Program-made: the position numbers and the translations under genes
Notes under the pieces: model-generated
What the model was told of the DNA's origin: nothing
Databases searched by the model: none
What the model saw: the letters and a program-made list of their open reading frames with translations, nothing else
Part shown: piece after piece, positions 6,320 through 12,242 of the stretch
How the letters are laid out: each line of letters opens with the position of its first letter
Position numbering within the stretch: the first letter of the stretch is position 1
Source of the DNA: an uncultured Geobacteraceae bacterium
GTDB taxonomy: Bacteria; Desulfobacterota; Desulfuromonadia; Geobacterales; Pseudopelobacteraceae
Length of the DNA: 12,242 nucleotides
Direction of reading: 5' to 3'
Assembly: GCA_903879825.1 (NCBI GenBank)
Contig: CAIRND010000097.1
Span: 1-12,242, forward strand

Positions 6320-6519
6320 GTGACACGCTCAAAGGTACTGGAGTGAATTCCGTTTGTTGCTCTCCAGAATCTCCAGACTACTGTGTGCTGACACCAGAAG
6401 AGAAGCAGAGGTTTGGTCTTATTGTTAACCAATTGCGGAAGCAGGGTATGTGCTTAGAGTTGGCTCAGGAGATGGCTTTTAGTCGAGTCATGAGTGAGGA
6501 TATATCGTTTACTGTTTGA
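6316..6519 (+). CDS. small protein of unknown function, coupled to the preceding ORF
   Basis: The ATG at 6316 shares ATGA with the stop of the 72-residue ORF. The 67-residue product has a cysteine pair near its start (VCCSPES) and a helical second half (LTPEEKQRFGLIVNQLRKQG, then LELAQEMAFSRV) with an amphipathic pattern. I do not recognise the family; the helical end loosely resembles short accessory helices in phage and plasmid genes, without firm support. The four-base overlap and the good upstream ribosome site of its partner are the main evidence that it is real. Confidence 0.5.
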   Translation: MSDTLKGTGVNSVCCSPESPDYCVLTPEEKQRFGLIVNQLRKQGMCLELAQEMAFSRVMSEDISFTV

Positions 6520-6617
6520 TCTGATGTATCGCGACTGTCGTGAGCTTGAAAGGATCCAGTAATCCGACAAAATCAGTCCCATAGCTGTAACTTGTTATTA
6601 TAATGGGAGGTGGAACA

Positions 6618-6916
6618 ATGGGTTCTATTAATTGCTGGGAGTTTAAGAAATGTGGGTGAGAAAAAGGCGGAGTAAAAACTGCTGAGCTCGGTGTATGCCA
6701 AGCAGCTATTGAAACCCGTGTTAATGGCATGAACAGTGGAAAGAATGGCGGGAGGACTTGCTGGGGTGTTACCGGGACTCTGTGTGGTGGGAAAGTTCAA
6801 GGAACCTTGGGATGAAACTTGCGAATTGCTCTCAATGTGATTTTTTTCGACTGGTAGCAAAAGAAGAAGGGCACAATCAAGCCGCTAATAGAGATATATT
6901 GGCAGAGTTAAAATAA
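6618..6916 (+). pseudogene. two-CW domain small protein, disrupted
   Basis: From the ATG at 6618 (GGGAGGTGG upstream) the frame reads INCWEFKKCG, then TGA (6657-6659), then in the same frame ELGVC, GKNGGRTCWGVTGTLCGGKV, and a second stop TGA at 6813. Another frame, shifted as after a one-base deletion near 6805-6815, continues NCSQCDFFRLVAKEEG to TAA at 6916. Together this matches a small cysteine-rich family with CWEFKKCGR, a second CW, GTLCxGKVQG and CxxCDFY motifs that I associate with Geobacter-type genomes (two-CW domain). The first TGA replaces an arginine codon expected as CGA, so it is one base change. Two independent lesions make loss of function likely. The normal function of the family is unknown; the paired CxxC motifs suggest metal binding or redox. 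Confidence 0.75.
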
Positions 6917-7068
6917 CTATTCTTTCACAAACATATAGTTCCACCTTAGCAGGATATTGTGCTTCAAGCCAAGTATGCTATTAAGAAAATATAGTAGTGG
7001 CCAAATACCATACTTCAATTTACCGTCCTTATATTATATGTTTAATTCTAGCGAGATATGGAGTTTAC

Positions 7069-7227
7069 ATGAATAAAAGATTAGGTATTTTTATATTGAT
7101 AATTGTGGCAATAGTTTTGACCCATAGTCAGATTTCTGCTTTACCACATAGCTTACAGATACGTCATACTCTATTGGGATTATTAATATTATATGCTGGT
7201 TACCATGTTTATAAGGCAAAATATTAG
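7069..7227 (+). CDS. tiny two-helix membrane protein
   Basis: The 52-residue product has two hydrophobic stretches (LGIFILIIVAIVLTH and LLGLLILYAGYHVY) separated by a short polar loop, and lysines at both ends (MNKRL, KAKY), so both termini are probably cytosolic. The start at 7069 is preferred over 6997 because GGAG (7060-7063) is correctly spaced and the earlier codons look non-coding. No neighbour shares an operon with it. I do not recognise the family; it could be a chance open frame. Confidence 0.45.
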   Translation: MNKRLGIFILIIVAIVLTHSQISALPHSLQIRHTLLGLLILYAGYHVYKAKY

Positions 7228-7308
7228 TACAGGATTGGTAACGATGCTCTCAATTGCTTCAAAGGCAACGCTTGAACCATCAATGCTGTAACTTCAGGGG
7301 TATACGTG

Positions 7309-7352
7309 CTTTCCACAAAATATGTGGATAACTCTGTTGATACTGTGGATAA
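7309..7352. promoter_or_regulatory. DnaA-box cluster, origin-like
   Basis: TGTGGATAA (TTATCCACA on the other strand, the perfect DnaA box) occurs at 7323-7331 and 7344-7352, 21 bases apart, about two helical turns, in the same orientation. A weaker TGTTGATAC (7335-7343) lies between, and CTTTCCACA (7309-7317) is a diverged copy in the opposite orientation. An A/T-rich tract follows at 7436-7500. No replication gene is in the window, so an origin is only suggested. Confidence 0.5.
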
Positions 7353-7435
7353 GTTTCATAAATGTCACATATAAACTGGTACTTTAACGGTTTGCATAGT
7401 GAATAAGCATGGCGCGTAACTAGCTGTAATATAGT

Positions 7436-7500
7436 GTCAATAGTTATTTTTGCGCGTATATAATTATTTTTAAAATGGCATGAGAAACAATATGCTAAAA
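7436..7500. other. A/T-rich tract beside the DnaA boxes
   Basis: About 65 bases composed mostly of A and T, including TTATTTTT at 7444-7451 and again at 7464-7471 (20 bases apart). Its place about 90 bases from the DnaA boxes is like the unwinding element of bacterial origins; it could equally be low-complexity intergenic DNA. Confidence 0.35.
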
Positions 7501-7512
7501 AATAGGCACCTT

Positions 7513-7552
7513 TCAGTAACTACTGAATAACAGAAAATTAGATAGTTACTGA
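7513..7552. repeat. 10-base perfect inverted repeat
   Basis: TCAGTAACTA (7513-7522) and TAGTTACTGA (7543-7552) are exact reverse complements with a 20-base A-rich spacer. A smaller hairpin, GGCAGA/TCTGCC at 7554-7574, follows at once. The repeat could be an operator, an RNA hairpin, or the terminal repeat of a very small element. No T-tract follows. Confidence 0.4.
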
Positions 7553-7597
7553 GGGCAGATCCAGGAGGTCTGCCTTAATACGTGTAAGAAGGTTTGT

Positions 7598-7822
7598 ATG
7601 CGATGCGAGCCCTGTACTAAAAAGTGGGATTACAGGGAAATTGCACATGGAATCCGTTTTGGAACTACTGACCACAGAACTGAAATGTCCATTCCAGATA
7701 AAGAATTAGCAGCTACAATCCTATACTCGAAGGTTATCTGAAGCTGGCTAGCTTCTGGGTATAAAGATATCATTGTTGGAGAGGGTGAATATCTGAGATT
7801 TGCAGAGAGGGGTTTGTTATGA
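7598..7822 (+). pseudogene. small unknown ORF split by an in-frame TGA
   Basis: ATG 7598 has AAGAAGG (7585-7591) six bases upstream. It encodes 47 residues (MRCEPCTKKWDYREIAHGIR to ILYSKVI), then TGA at 7739-7741, and the same frame continues 26 codons (SWLASGYKDIIVGEGEYLRF, then AERGLL) to TGA 7820-7822. The second half reads like ordinary protein and one base change would restore a 74-residue product. The N-terminal CxxC hints at metal binding. An ATG overlapping the final stop begins a frame that is lost where the PilZ gene starts, so a further downstream partner may have been cut away. The family is not recognised and the gene may be chance. Confidence 0.35.
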
Positions 7823-7845
7823 CTAATCAAATGAGTGGTGGGTTG

Positions 7846-8124
7846 TTAAGTGAAATATTTCACTCCAATATTATCAGTATCAAACCTTACAATCTCACAA
7901 GTGCGCTTTGTAGGACGCTCTTCTGAGTTTAAAATCAGTACCATGTCACACAAGTCACCTACCTTGAAATGAGTTTCAGTTTCAGCATGGATCAATGCAC
8001 CACTAAAGGATATATCGATTAACCGTGCAGTATAATCTTCGCCATTTCCCCCTATCAAGCGACAACTTAGATTTAGTTTATATCTGGGATGCTTCCTACC
8101 ACTATCCATAAATATTATCTCCAT
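7846..8124 (-). CDS. PilZ-domain protein (c-di-GMP binding)
   Basis: PilZ domains bind cyclic di-GMP and alter motility, exopolysaccharide or other outputs. This single-domain protein of about 92 residues carries both signature motifs: RxxxR as R-K-H-P-R at residues 10-14 and (D/N)xSxxG as DISFSG at 37-42, with the expected beta-barrel between and after (FKVGDLCDMVLIL, CEIVRFDTDNIGVKYF). The start at 8124 has AAGGGA about five bases upstream; a second ATG at 8109 has GGAG upstream and would give 87 residues. Its 3' end nearly touches the split ORF on the other strand. No cyclase or motility gene is next to it, so the output is unknown. Confidence 0.85.
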   Translation of the reverse strand: MEIIFMDSGRKHPRYKLNLSCRLIGGNGEDYTARLIDISFSGALIHAETETHFKVGDLCDMVLILNSEERPTKRTCEIVRFDTDNIGVKYFT

Positions 8125-8290
8125 CAAGTCCCTTAAGGCACACAACTGTAAATAATGAATAAATTCTGCATTAGATAGACAGGCAGACAACAACTTCCAG
8201 AAGCATTGGAACGATTTGCTTTGATTCTTTATAAATCAATCAAGGTTCTCACTACAGGATTTCAAAATATATTGCTATCAGAAAACCTAT
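8125..8290. other. spacer between PilZ and the pRiA4-like fragment
   Basis: It holds the probable control region for the PilZ gene on the minus strand and a small inverted repeat TTGATT/AATCAA at 8221-8239. No gene or RNA is seen. Confidence 0.35.
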
Positions 8291-8446
8291 ATCTTAAATT
8301 ACCAGCTTGATCAATACACGTATGATTTTGGTGATGACTGGCGCCATACAATTGAACTGGATAAAATATTGCCATACGAGAAGGGGACCAAGTACCCACT
8401 GTGTTTAGCTGGAGAACGTAACGGCCCCCCTGAAGACTGCAATGGA
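8291..8446 (+). pseudogene. fragment of a pRiA4b ORF-3-like protein
   Basis: About 52 codons encode YTYDFGDDWRHTIELDKILP, then YPLCLAGERNGPPEDCNG, the core signature of the plasmid pRiA4b ORF-3 family (YDFGDxWxHxI, CLAGxRxxPPEDCGG), found in plasmids, islands and IS-linked genes. The N-terminal part is missing and upstream codons have no start with a ribosome site. After CNG similarity ends abruptly and within about 20 bases antisense chitinase sequence begins, so the break lies between about 8442 and 8468. This is a relic of mobile or accessory DNA rather than a working gene. Confidence 0.8.
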
Positions 8447-8467
8447 ACACTAGATATGAAGGACTGC

Positions 8468-9268
8468 TTAATACTCTATTTGATCCAGGTTGAGTCCGTT
8501 GTCGTTTATGTAGCGCATCTTCTCCTGCACCGCCTGGGGAGAATCGGTCCATCCGCCGATGGAGATCAGTGCCCGGATTTGCGGATAGCGGACCTTCAGC
8601 TTCTTGAGTTGATTGAAGTTACCCTTCAATGGCTGGACGATTGTATCAGCAACGCCGTCCACGCTTTCGCTGGCATCAAATCTCTTGCTCCAATCGGCAA
8701 AGGTGGCGAGGCTGGTACACGTGAGGTTGTCAGAAATTCCGGTAAAAGCTTAGTTGATGGCGGTCAGAGTTTTTGCTGAGCCTGCGTCTACGACATCCTT
8801 TACGAAGTAATCACGGCCGTATATCCCCCACTGAATAAAATAGCCGATAACCTCCCTGTTGATCTCTGTCGGCGGTGGGGGCGGCGGAGGTGGGGCACTG
8901 CTGATAAAGATCGCCGTGACCATTTTGTCTGAGGTCATGCGGACAGTCGTCGGGTTGGCGCTTCCGGAGGCATCACCTTCCCAGTGGTCGAAACTCCAGC
9001 TATCGGAGGGGGTAGCATTCACTGTGATAATACAATTCCGCTTGCAGCTTGTCGCAGATTGGGTCACGCTTCCGCAGCTAGCGATAGAGTCTCCAAAGCA
9101 ACGAGCAGACGAAACGAGGGTATATTCGGAGATAGCTGCGGATGGAGTAACTTTAAGAAACTTAGTTTCGGCATGACTATCGCTGCAGTAACCACCACAA
9201 ACAGTAAAGATTACAACTGCTGCTACGCTAATACATGTCGTTATGTGCAGTCCTGATTTTCGGTCCAT
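8468..9268 (-). pseudogene. secreted family-18 glycoside hydrolase (chitinase-like), degraded
   Basis: From ATG 9268 (GGAAG upstream) the frame encodes a signal peptide (to about residue 34), a repeat domain with FDHWEGDASGSANPTTV, TSDKMVTAIF (divergent InlB-B-type repeat), an eight-proline linker, and the start of a GH18 barrel: VIGYFIQWGIYGRDYFVKDV, LTAIN. The expected tyrosine of INYAF is a TAA at 8750-8752; the same frame continues AFTGISDNLTCTSLATFADW, LKKLKVRYPQIRALISIGGW. Right after GGWT comes DSPQAVQEKMRYINDNGL, which resembles the last helix of GH18 domains (xPxSVxxKxxYIKxxGLGG). The catalytic DGxDxDWEYP strand and most of the barrel are therefore missing: an internal deletion near 8545. 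The frame then runs into foreign sequence. The product would have degraded chitin-like polymers outside the cell; now inactive. Confidence 0.85.
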
Positions 9269-9349
9269 TCTGTGCTTCCTAACCTGATGGAAAGTTTGTT
9301 TAAAAAGCCAGGCATTTTTCCCATGATCATTCCTCTTGGTGAATCATGA

Positions 9350-9400
9350 TGTTGAAAATAAAAAGCCGGGCTCACCATGGATAATCCGTGGCAGCCCGGC
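9350..9400 (-). terminator. intrinsic terminator of the minus-strand operon
   Basis: On the minus strand GCCGGGCT pairs with AGCCCGGC (9365-9400), with an inner CCATGGA/TCCGTGG extension, followed by TTTTTATTTT (9364 down to about 9355). It lies about 180 bases after the phosphoesterase stop and separates that operon from the chitinase pseudogene. Confidence 0.85.
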
Positions 9401-9580
9401 CATCTTCAAGCTGAAGATCCGTAACTTTCCGCCCCCTCTTCACGGAGCATTTGGCTTTTCAGGAAAACTTCTTTCTATAGGGAAATGTGCTTTTTCTTTT
9501 AAATACAATCTCAAATGTAGTCTGCAAATCTTCAGCTATCCGGTCTGGAATATAAACTGCCTCAGTATATCCCACTGATA

Positions 9581-11386
9581 TCAGCGCCTTGGTGTCGTTG
9601 CTGCAGCAATGTTCGAATATCCCGACGTTCCTGCCGAGTTATTGGCACTAACTCGGTAGCGATAGGTGGTATTTGCCGTAAGTCCTATATTCGCATAGCT
9701 GGCGACGTTCACACCCACGGTGGCAATCAGTGCGAAGTTGGTGCAGGTCGTTCCTTTGCATCGTTCAATCCGGAAGCCGGTCTCGTTAGTAGCATTGTCC
9801 TTCCAGGTAAGATTAATCTGGCTCTTGGAAGCGACTGTAGCGGTCAGACTAGTTGGCGCATTGGGTACTATTGCAGCTGCTGTTGTCGTAGCAGTGGCGG
9901 CGGTGGAATACCCCGAATTACCCGCTGCATTATAAGCCCGCACACGGTAGCTGTAGCTGGTGGATGCGGTGAGTCCGGTGTTGGAATACGTGGTCACGTT
10001 GGCGCCGATCGTAGCGATCTGAGTAAATCCAGTGCAACCGCTACCGGAGCAGCGTTCGATCTTGAAGCCCTGCTCGTTTGTGGCGCTGTCCGTCCAGGTA
10101 AGATTGATCTGACTGCTTGAGGCCGCTGTTGCTGTCAGGGTAGCCGGGGCAGTCGGCAGTGGGGATTCAACGTACGTGGTGACCGCATCTGTCCGCACTC
10201 CCGAACCTGTTGTGGCCTGAACCTCCAGCGAATACTCCCCAGCGGCCAGCGTCGATGCATTCCATATCCCCTGCCAGAGAGCGGAATTACCGAACACACT
10301 CGTCATCGTTTGCCAGGTACCCCCGTTCACCCTGAACTGAACCTGAGTGACTGTCGCCGGATCAAAGACAAGGGCGCGGATCGGATTCGATACTGAATTG
10401 GTCACCGTGTACGCATAGGGGTTGATAGTTCCTCCCAGACGTCTGTCCATAGGAGCAGTTATGAGCACCACCGGCCACGCACCTTTGGTCTGGGTGACGG
10501 AGGAGATGCCGTTGCAGTCGATCGCCGTGATCGTGTACTTATTAGGACTACCTTTACCAAGGGCTGATACGTTGAAGTAGAAAACCCCGTCGGTCATGTT
10601 CTGGGTGAAAAACTTCTCCGACGAGGCATGGGTATGGCCATACCCATACATCGATGCCCCGTTACCATTCATAATGCTTACAAAGTCATCTTTCCCGTAG
10701 AAGAGATAGGTATCGCTGTTATTACCTGTCGCGACAAGGGGATGGTGTCCGAAGGCCAAGGTCAGCTGGGCGTCAGAGTTGGCGGTCATTTCTGAACTGA
10801 TAAAGGATAGTTCGCTGGTGTCCAGGCCGGCATTATCGCCGTACGGCCAAGCAATACTAAATGGTTTCCCGGTATTATCAGCACTGTTTATTCCGAGGAA
10901 GTGATATTTCAACCCCGACACGGTCTTCGTCCAGGAAGCCTGCGTTCTTCCGGTCGCCTTCCCCTGAATGGAATTAGCAAGATAGTATCTGAAGTATTGA
11001 TCGTTGTAGGCGTCATGGTTGCCGGGTATGTCAAAGTAGTTGCTCGCGTTCATGCCATTAGTGGTGAGAACATTCATGTATTGGTCCCATTCGGCCTGAT
11101 AGGGGCCGTTGGGATATCCAAAAATATTTCCGTTTGTCGAGTCGGTAAGGTCTCCCGTAACCACGATGAAGCCTGGTTTGATGACACTTTTTGCCTGACC
11201 TGTCAGCCACTGGAGATTTGTTGAGTCAGTTGATCCGGAAGTCCCGATATGTGTGTCGGAAGCATGGATAAACCAGAGGAGTTTGTTTGTGTCAGCACTG
11301 TAATATGCCGAATGGGGATCAGCGGCTGAAACTGGTGAGGCAAAACCGATAAGGAGGACGATGAAAATGATTATATGTCGTATCAT
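9581..11386 (-). CDS. secreted calcineurin-like phosphoesterase, TMEM62-like, with two FN3 domains
   Basis: The 601-residue product has a signal peptide (residues 1-21, cleavage after PVSA). The metallophosphoesterase domain follows, with D44-T-H46, G78-D79-L-T-D82, G122-N-H-D125, GHH near 215 and GHTH near 253: all the metal ligands of a two-metal phosphoesterase. After it comes VTQTKGAWPVVLITAPMD and an immunoglobulin-like segment. This order, including the WPVVLIT block and the EWDQY, FDIPGNHDAYN stretches, matches the exofacial half of eukaryotic TMEM62, but the membrane helices of TMEM62 are replaced by two FN3 domains (about 410-500 and 505-600), each with INLTW, GF(K/R)IERC and Y(S/R)YRVxAxNxAGxSGYS. 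It probably acts at the cell surface or outside; the substrate is unknown. Its ATG directly follows the TAA of the TPR gene and has GGGGGTG upstream, so the two are coupled. The terminator at 9350-9400 ends the unit. Confidence 0.93.
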   Translation of the reverse strand: MIRHIIIFIVLLIGFASPVSAADPHSAYYSADTNKLLWFIHASDTHIGTSGSTDSTNLQWLTGQAKSVIKPGFIVVTGDLTDSTNGNIFGYPNGPYQAEWDQYMNVLTTNGMNASNYFDIPGNHDAYNDQYFRYYLANSIQGKATGRTQASWTKTVSGLKYHFLGINSADNTGKPFSIAWPYGDNAGLDTSELSFISSEMTANSDAQLTLAFGHHPLVATGNNSDTYLFYGKDDFVSIMNGNGASMYGYGHTHASSEKFFTQNMTDGVFYFNVSALGKGSPNKYTITAIDCNGISSVTQTKGAWPVVLITAPMDRRLGGTINPYAYTVTNSVSNPIRALVFDPATVTQVQFRVNGGTWQTMTSVFGNSALWQGIWNASTLAAGEYSLEVQATTGSGVRTDAVTTYVESPLPTAPATLTATAASSSQINLTWTDSATNEQGFKIERCSGSGCTGFTQIATIGANVTTYSNTGLTASTSYSYRVRAYNAAGNSGYSTAATATTTAAAIVPNAPTSLTATVASKSQINLTWKDNATNETGFRIERCKGTTCTNFALIATVGVNVASYANIGLTANTTYRYRVSANNSAGTSGYSNIAAATTPRR

Positions 11387-11917
11387 TTATCTCACCCCCT
11401 TTGCCTGGTGGGCGATGACTTTCGCAATGTATGAATCGAGGGTATCCAGAGCCTTTGGATCAGATGTCTGATCTTTGGCATCTTTCAGCAGTTGAATCGC
11501 TTCTTCGAACCTCTGCAGTTCAATACAGGCAAGGGCGCAGTTCACGTAGGCATCGAGGTCGCCCGGGGCAAGTTCGGTGACTCGTTTGTACTCTTCTGCT
11601 GCTCCGGCAAAGTTTTTCTGAACGTGATACACCCGAGCCAGGTTACGATGCGCCTCTGTAGATGAGGAATCTTTTGAAATCGCAGCCGAAAATTCTTTCA
11701 CTGCAAATTCATAATTCCTTTCCGCTTCGGCATCCTGACGCTTGGGTGCGTGGTTATAAAAGCCTTTTTTGAAATACTCCATTCCCTGCTGGTTATGAAT
11801 GTTCGCCTCATCACTACCCGTGTTCTGGCAAAAGGCACTGGGTAAGAAGAGGAAAACAAGAACAATTGTGCCGGTAATACCAGCCAGTAACTTCTCAAGA
11901 AACAGCGGCTTCTTCAT
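11387..11917 (-). CDS. exported TPR-repeat protein
   Basis: The 176-residue protein has a signal peptide (MKKPLFLEKLLAG, a hydrophobic core, then PSAFCQN; the cysteine after SAF could be a lipoprotein site although the context is not a perfect lipobox). It then carries about three tetratricopeptide repeats: YEFAVKEFSAAISKD, AHRNLARVYHVQKNFAGAAE, AYVNCALACIELQRFEEAIQ. TPRs act as protein-binding scaffolds. The start at 11917 is fixed by a perfect AAGGAGGT (11924-11931) six bases upstream; the longer frame to 12046 is less likely. Its stop touches the start of the phosphoesterase, so both are made together and may act in the same extracytoplasmic process. It may aid export or assembly of its partner, but this is inference. 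Confidence 0.88.
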   Translation of the reverse strand: MKKPLFLEKLLAGITGTIVLVFLFLPSAFCQNTGSDEANIHNQQGMEYFKKGFYNHAPKRQDAEAERNYEFAVKEFSAAISKDSSSTEAHRNLARVYHVQKNFAGAAEEYKRVTELAPGDLDAYVNCALACIELQRFEEAIQLLKDAKDQTSDPKALDTLDSYIAKVIAHQAKGVR

Positions 11918-11923
11918 GGCACT

Positions 11924-11931
11924 ACCTCCTT
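11924..11931 (-). promoter_or_regulatory. perfect Shine-Dalgarno of the TPR gene
   Basis: AAGGAGGT on the minus strand, six bases before ATG 11917. It decides the start against the in-frame ATG at 12046 and predicts strong translation of the operon's TPR gene. Confidence 0.85.
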
Positions 11932-12098
11932 TAAACCGTGTTGCCGTAATGGAAAAGCTATTACTTGGGGAGCTTCGGGGACATTGTTGAAAGTTTTGCC
12001 AACACAGTAGTAGCAACAAACTTTTCAAGAATGCCCCCTTGGACACCTTGCAGCTTATTCGCCCTTCTTCCCTGTGTGGGTGTGGCCATGTTCATATT

Positions 12099-12242
12099 CT
12101 AACGGATGGCCCAAACTTCGGCACCTGGTTGGAACGAGGTAAACCCCGGGACAAGATCGGGAGCCAGCATATTGGAAGCTGTGCCGAGGAACAGCTGATT
12201 GTTGCCAATCTCCATGTTCCGGATACCGTAGTTAAACGGCCC
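12099..12242 (-). CDS. C-terminal end of a propeller-like surface protein (rest outside the window)
   Basis: The minus strand is open from the window edge to TAG at 12099-12101, giving 47 residues: YGIRNMEIGNNQLFLGTASN, a loop, then FQPGAEVWAIR. The pattern G(I/M)R-x-M-x-(I/V)-x-x-x-x-L-(F/Y)-(L/I)-G-T-A and final GAEVW-x-I is typical of the last blades of secreted beta-propeller-like proteins in environmental bacteria. It lies 180 bases upstream of the TPR gene on the same strand, with no hairpin terminator seen between, so it may be the preceding gene of the same unit. Confidence 0.65.
   Translation of the reverse strand, partial: GPFNYGIRNMEIGNNQLFLGTASNMLAPDLVPGFTSFQPGAEVWAIR

Noticed and set aside
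6657..7741. TGA codons at 6657 and 7739 as selenocysteine
   Set aside because: The first replaces a position expected as arginine in a gene that also has a frameshift; no convincing SECIS-like hairpin follows either TGA; a nearby TAA interruption needs the same kind of explanation and cannot be Sec.
8369..8779. Plus-strand frame of 136 codons
   Set aside because: Only its first quarter is protein-like (pRiA4b ORF-3 fragment); the rest is antisense to the chitinase pseudogene.
8859..9256. Plus-strand glycine-rich frames
   Set aside because: They are the antisense of the proline linker and repeat domain of the chitinase-like gene.
10901..11224. Plus-strand 107-codon frame
   Set aside because: Antisense to the intact phosphoesterase domain with all metal ligands conserved.

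Overview
The window looks like a chromosomal segment of a Desulfuromonadales/Geobacter-type bacterium. I infer this from the smpB-ssrA pair, a degraded two-CW (CWEFKKC) small protein, an MJ0042-type zinc-ribbon membrane protein, a PilZ protein and a secreted metallophosphoesterase with FN3 repeats. The assignment is a recognition call and was not tested by a search.

Left part (1-6060). The 3' end of smpB is followed by the complete tmRNA gene ssrA (435-841). An island begins exactly at the ssrA 3' end. Just inside it is a tyrosine-integrase gene keeping only its N-terminal half, cut by the end of an IS21-family element whose istB is intact and whose istA survives only as a C-terminal stub. 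Beyond the IS scar are a protein resembling the C-terminal domain of RarA/MgsA without its ATPase, a scrap of an XRE-type regulator, and a promoter with an adjacent palindrome driving a zinc-ribbon membrane protein. That protein is followed in the same frame, after a single TAA, by a coiled-coil segment. The island ends at 6009-6019 with a second copy of the ssrA 3' terminus (11 identical bases, 16/21 over the wider T-arm). A strong intrinsic terminator (6031-6065) follows, which I read as the original ssrA terminator pushed about 5.2 kb away. Copies of GGTGATCCAC lie inside both island ends and may be integrase or excisionase arm sites.

Middle part (6061-8465). This is a gene-poor, decaying stretch. 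It holds two coupled small ORFs, a two-CW pseudogene (nonsense plus frameshift), a tiny membrane protein, an origin-like cluster with two perfect DnaA boxes next to an A/T-rich tract, a small ORF split by TGA, a PilZ-domain protein, and a fragment of a pRiA4b ORF-3-like protein.

Right part (8466-12242). Everything here is on the minus strand and apparently more GC-rich, encoding exported proteins. The 3' end of a gene with a propeller-like C-terminal motif is followed by a TPR lipoprotein-like/secreted protein, then (stop codon abutting start codon) a secreted calcineurin-like phosphoesterase related to the exofacial part of eukaryotic TMEM62 with two FN3 domains. An intrinsic terminator follows. 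Beyond it is a family-18 glycoside hydrolase pseudogene with a nonsense codon, an internal deletion and a lost 3' end.

Overall, the window records an ssrA-targeted genomic island and repeated rearrangement: several junctions cut coding regions, and four reading frames carry isolated in-frame stops.
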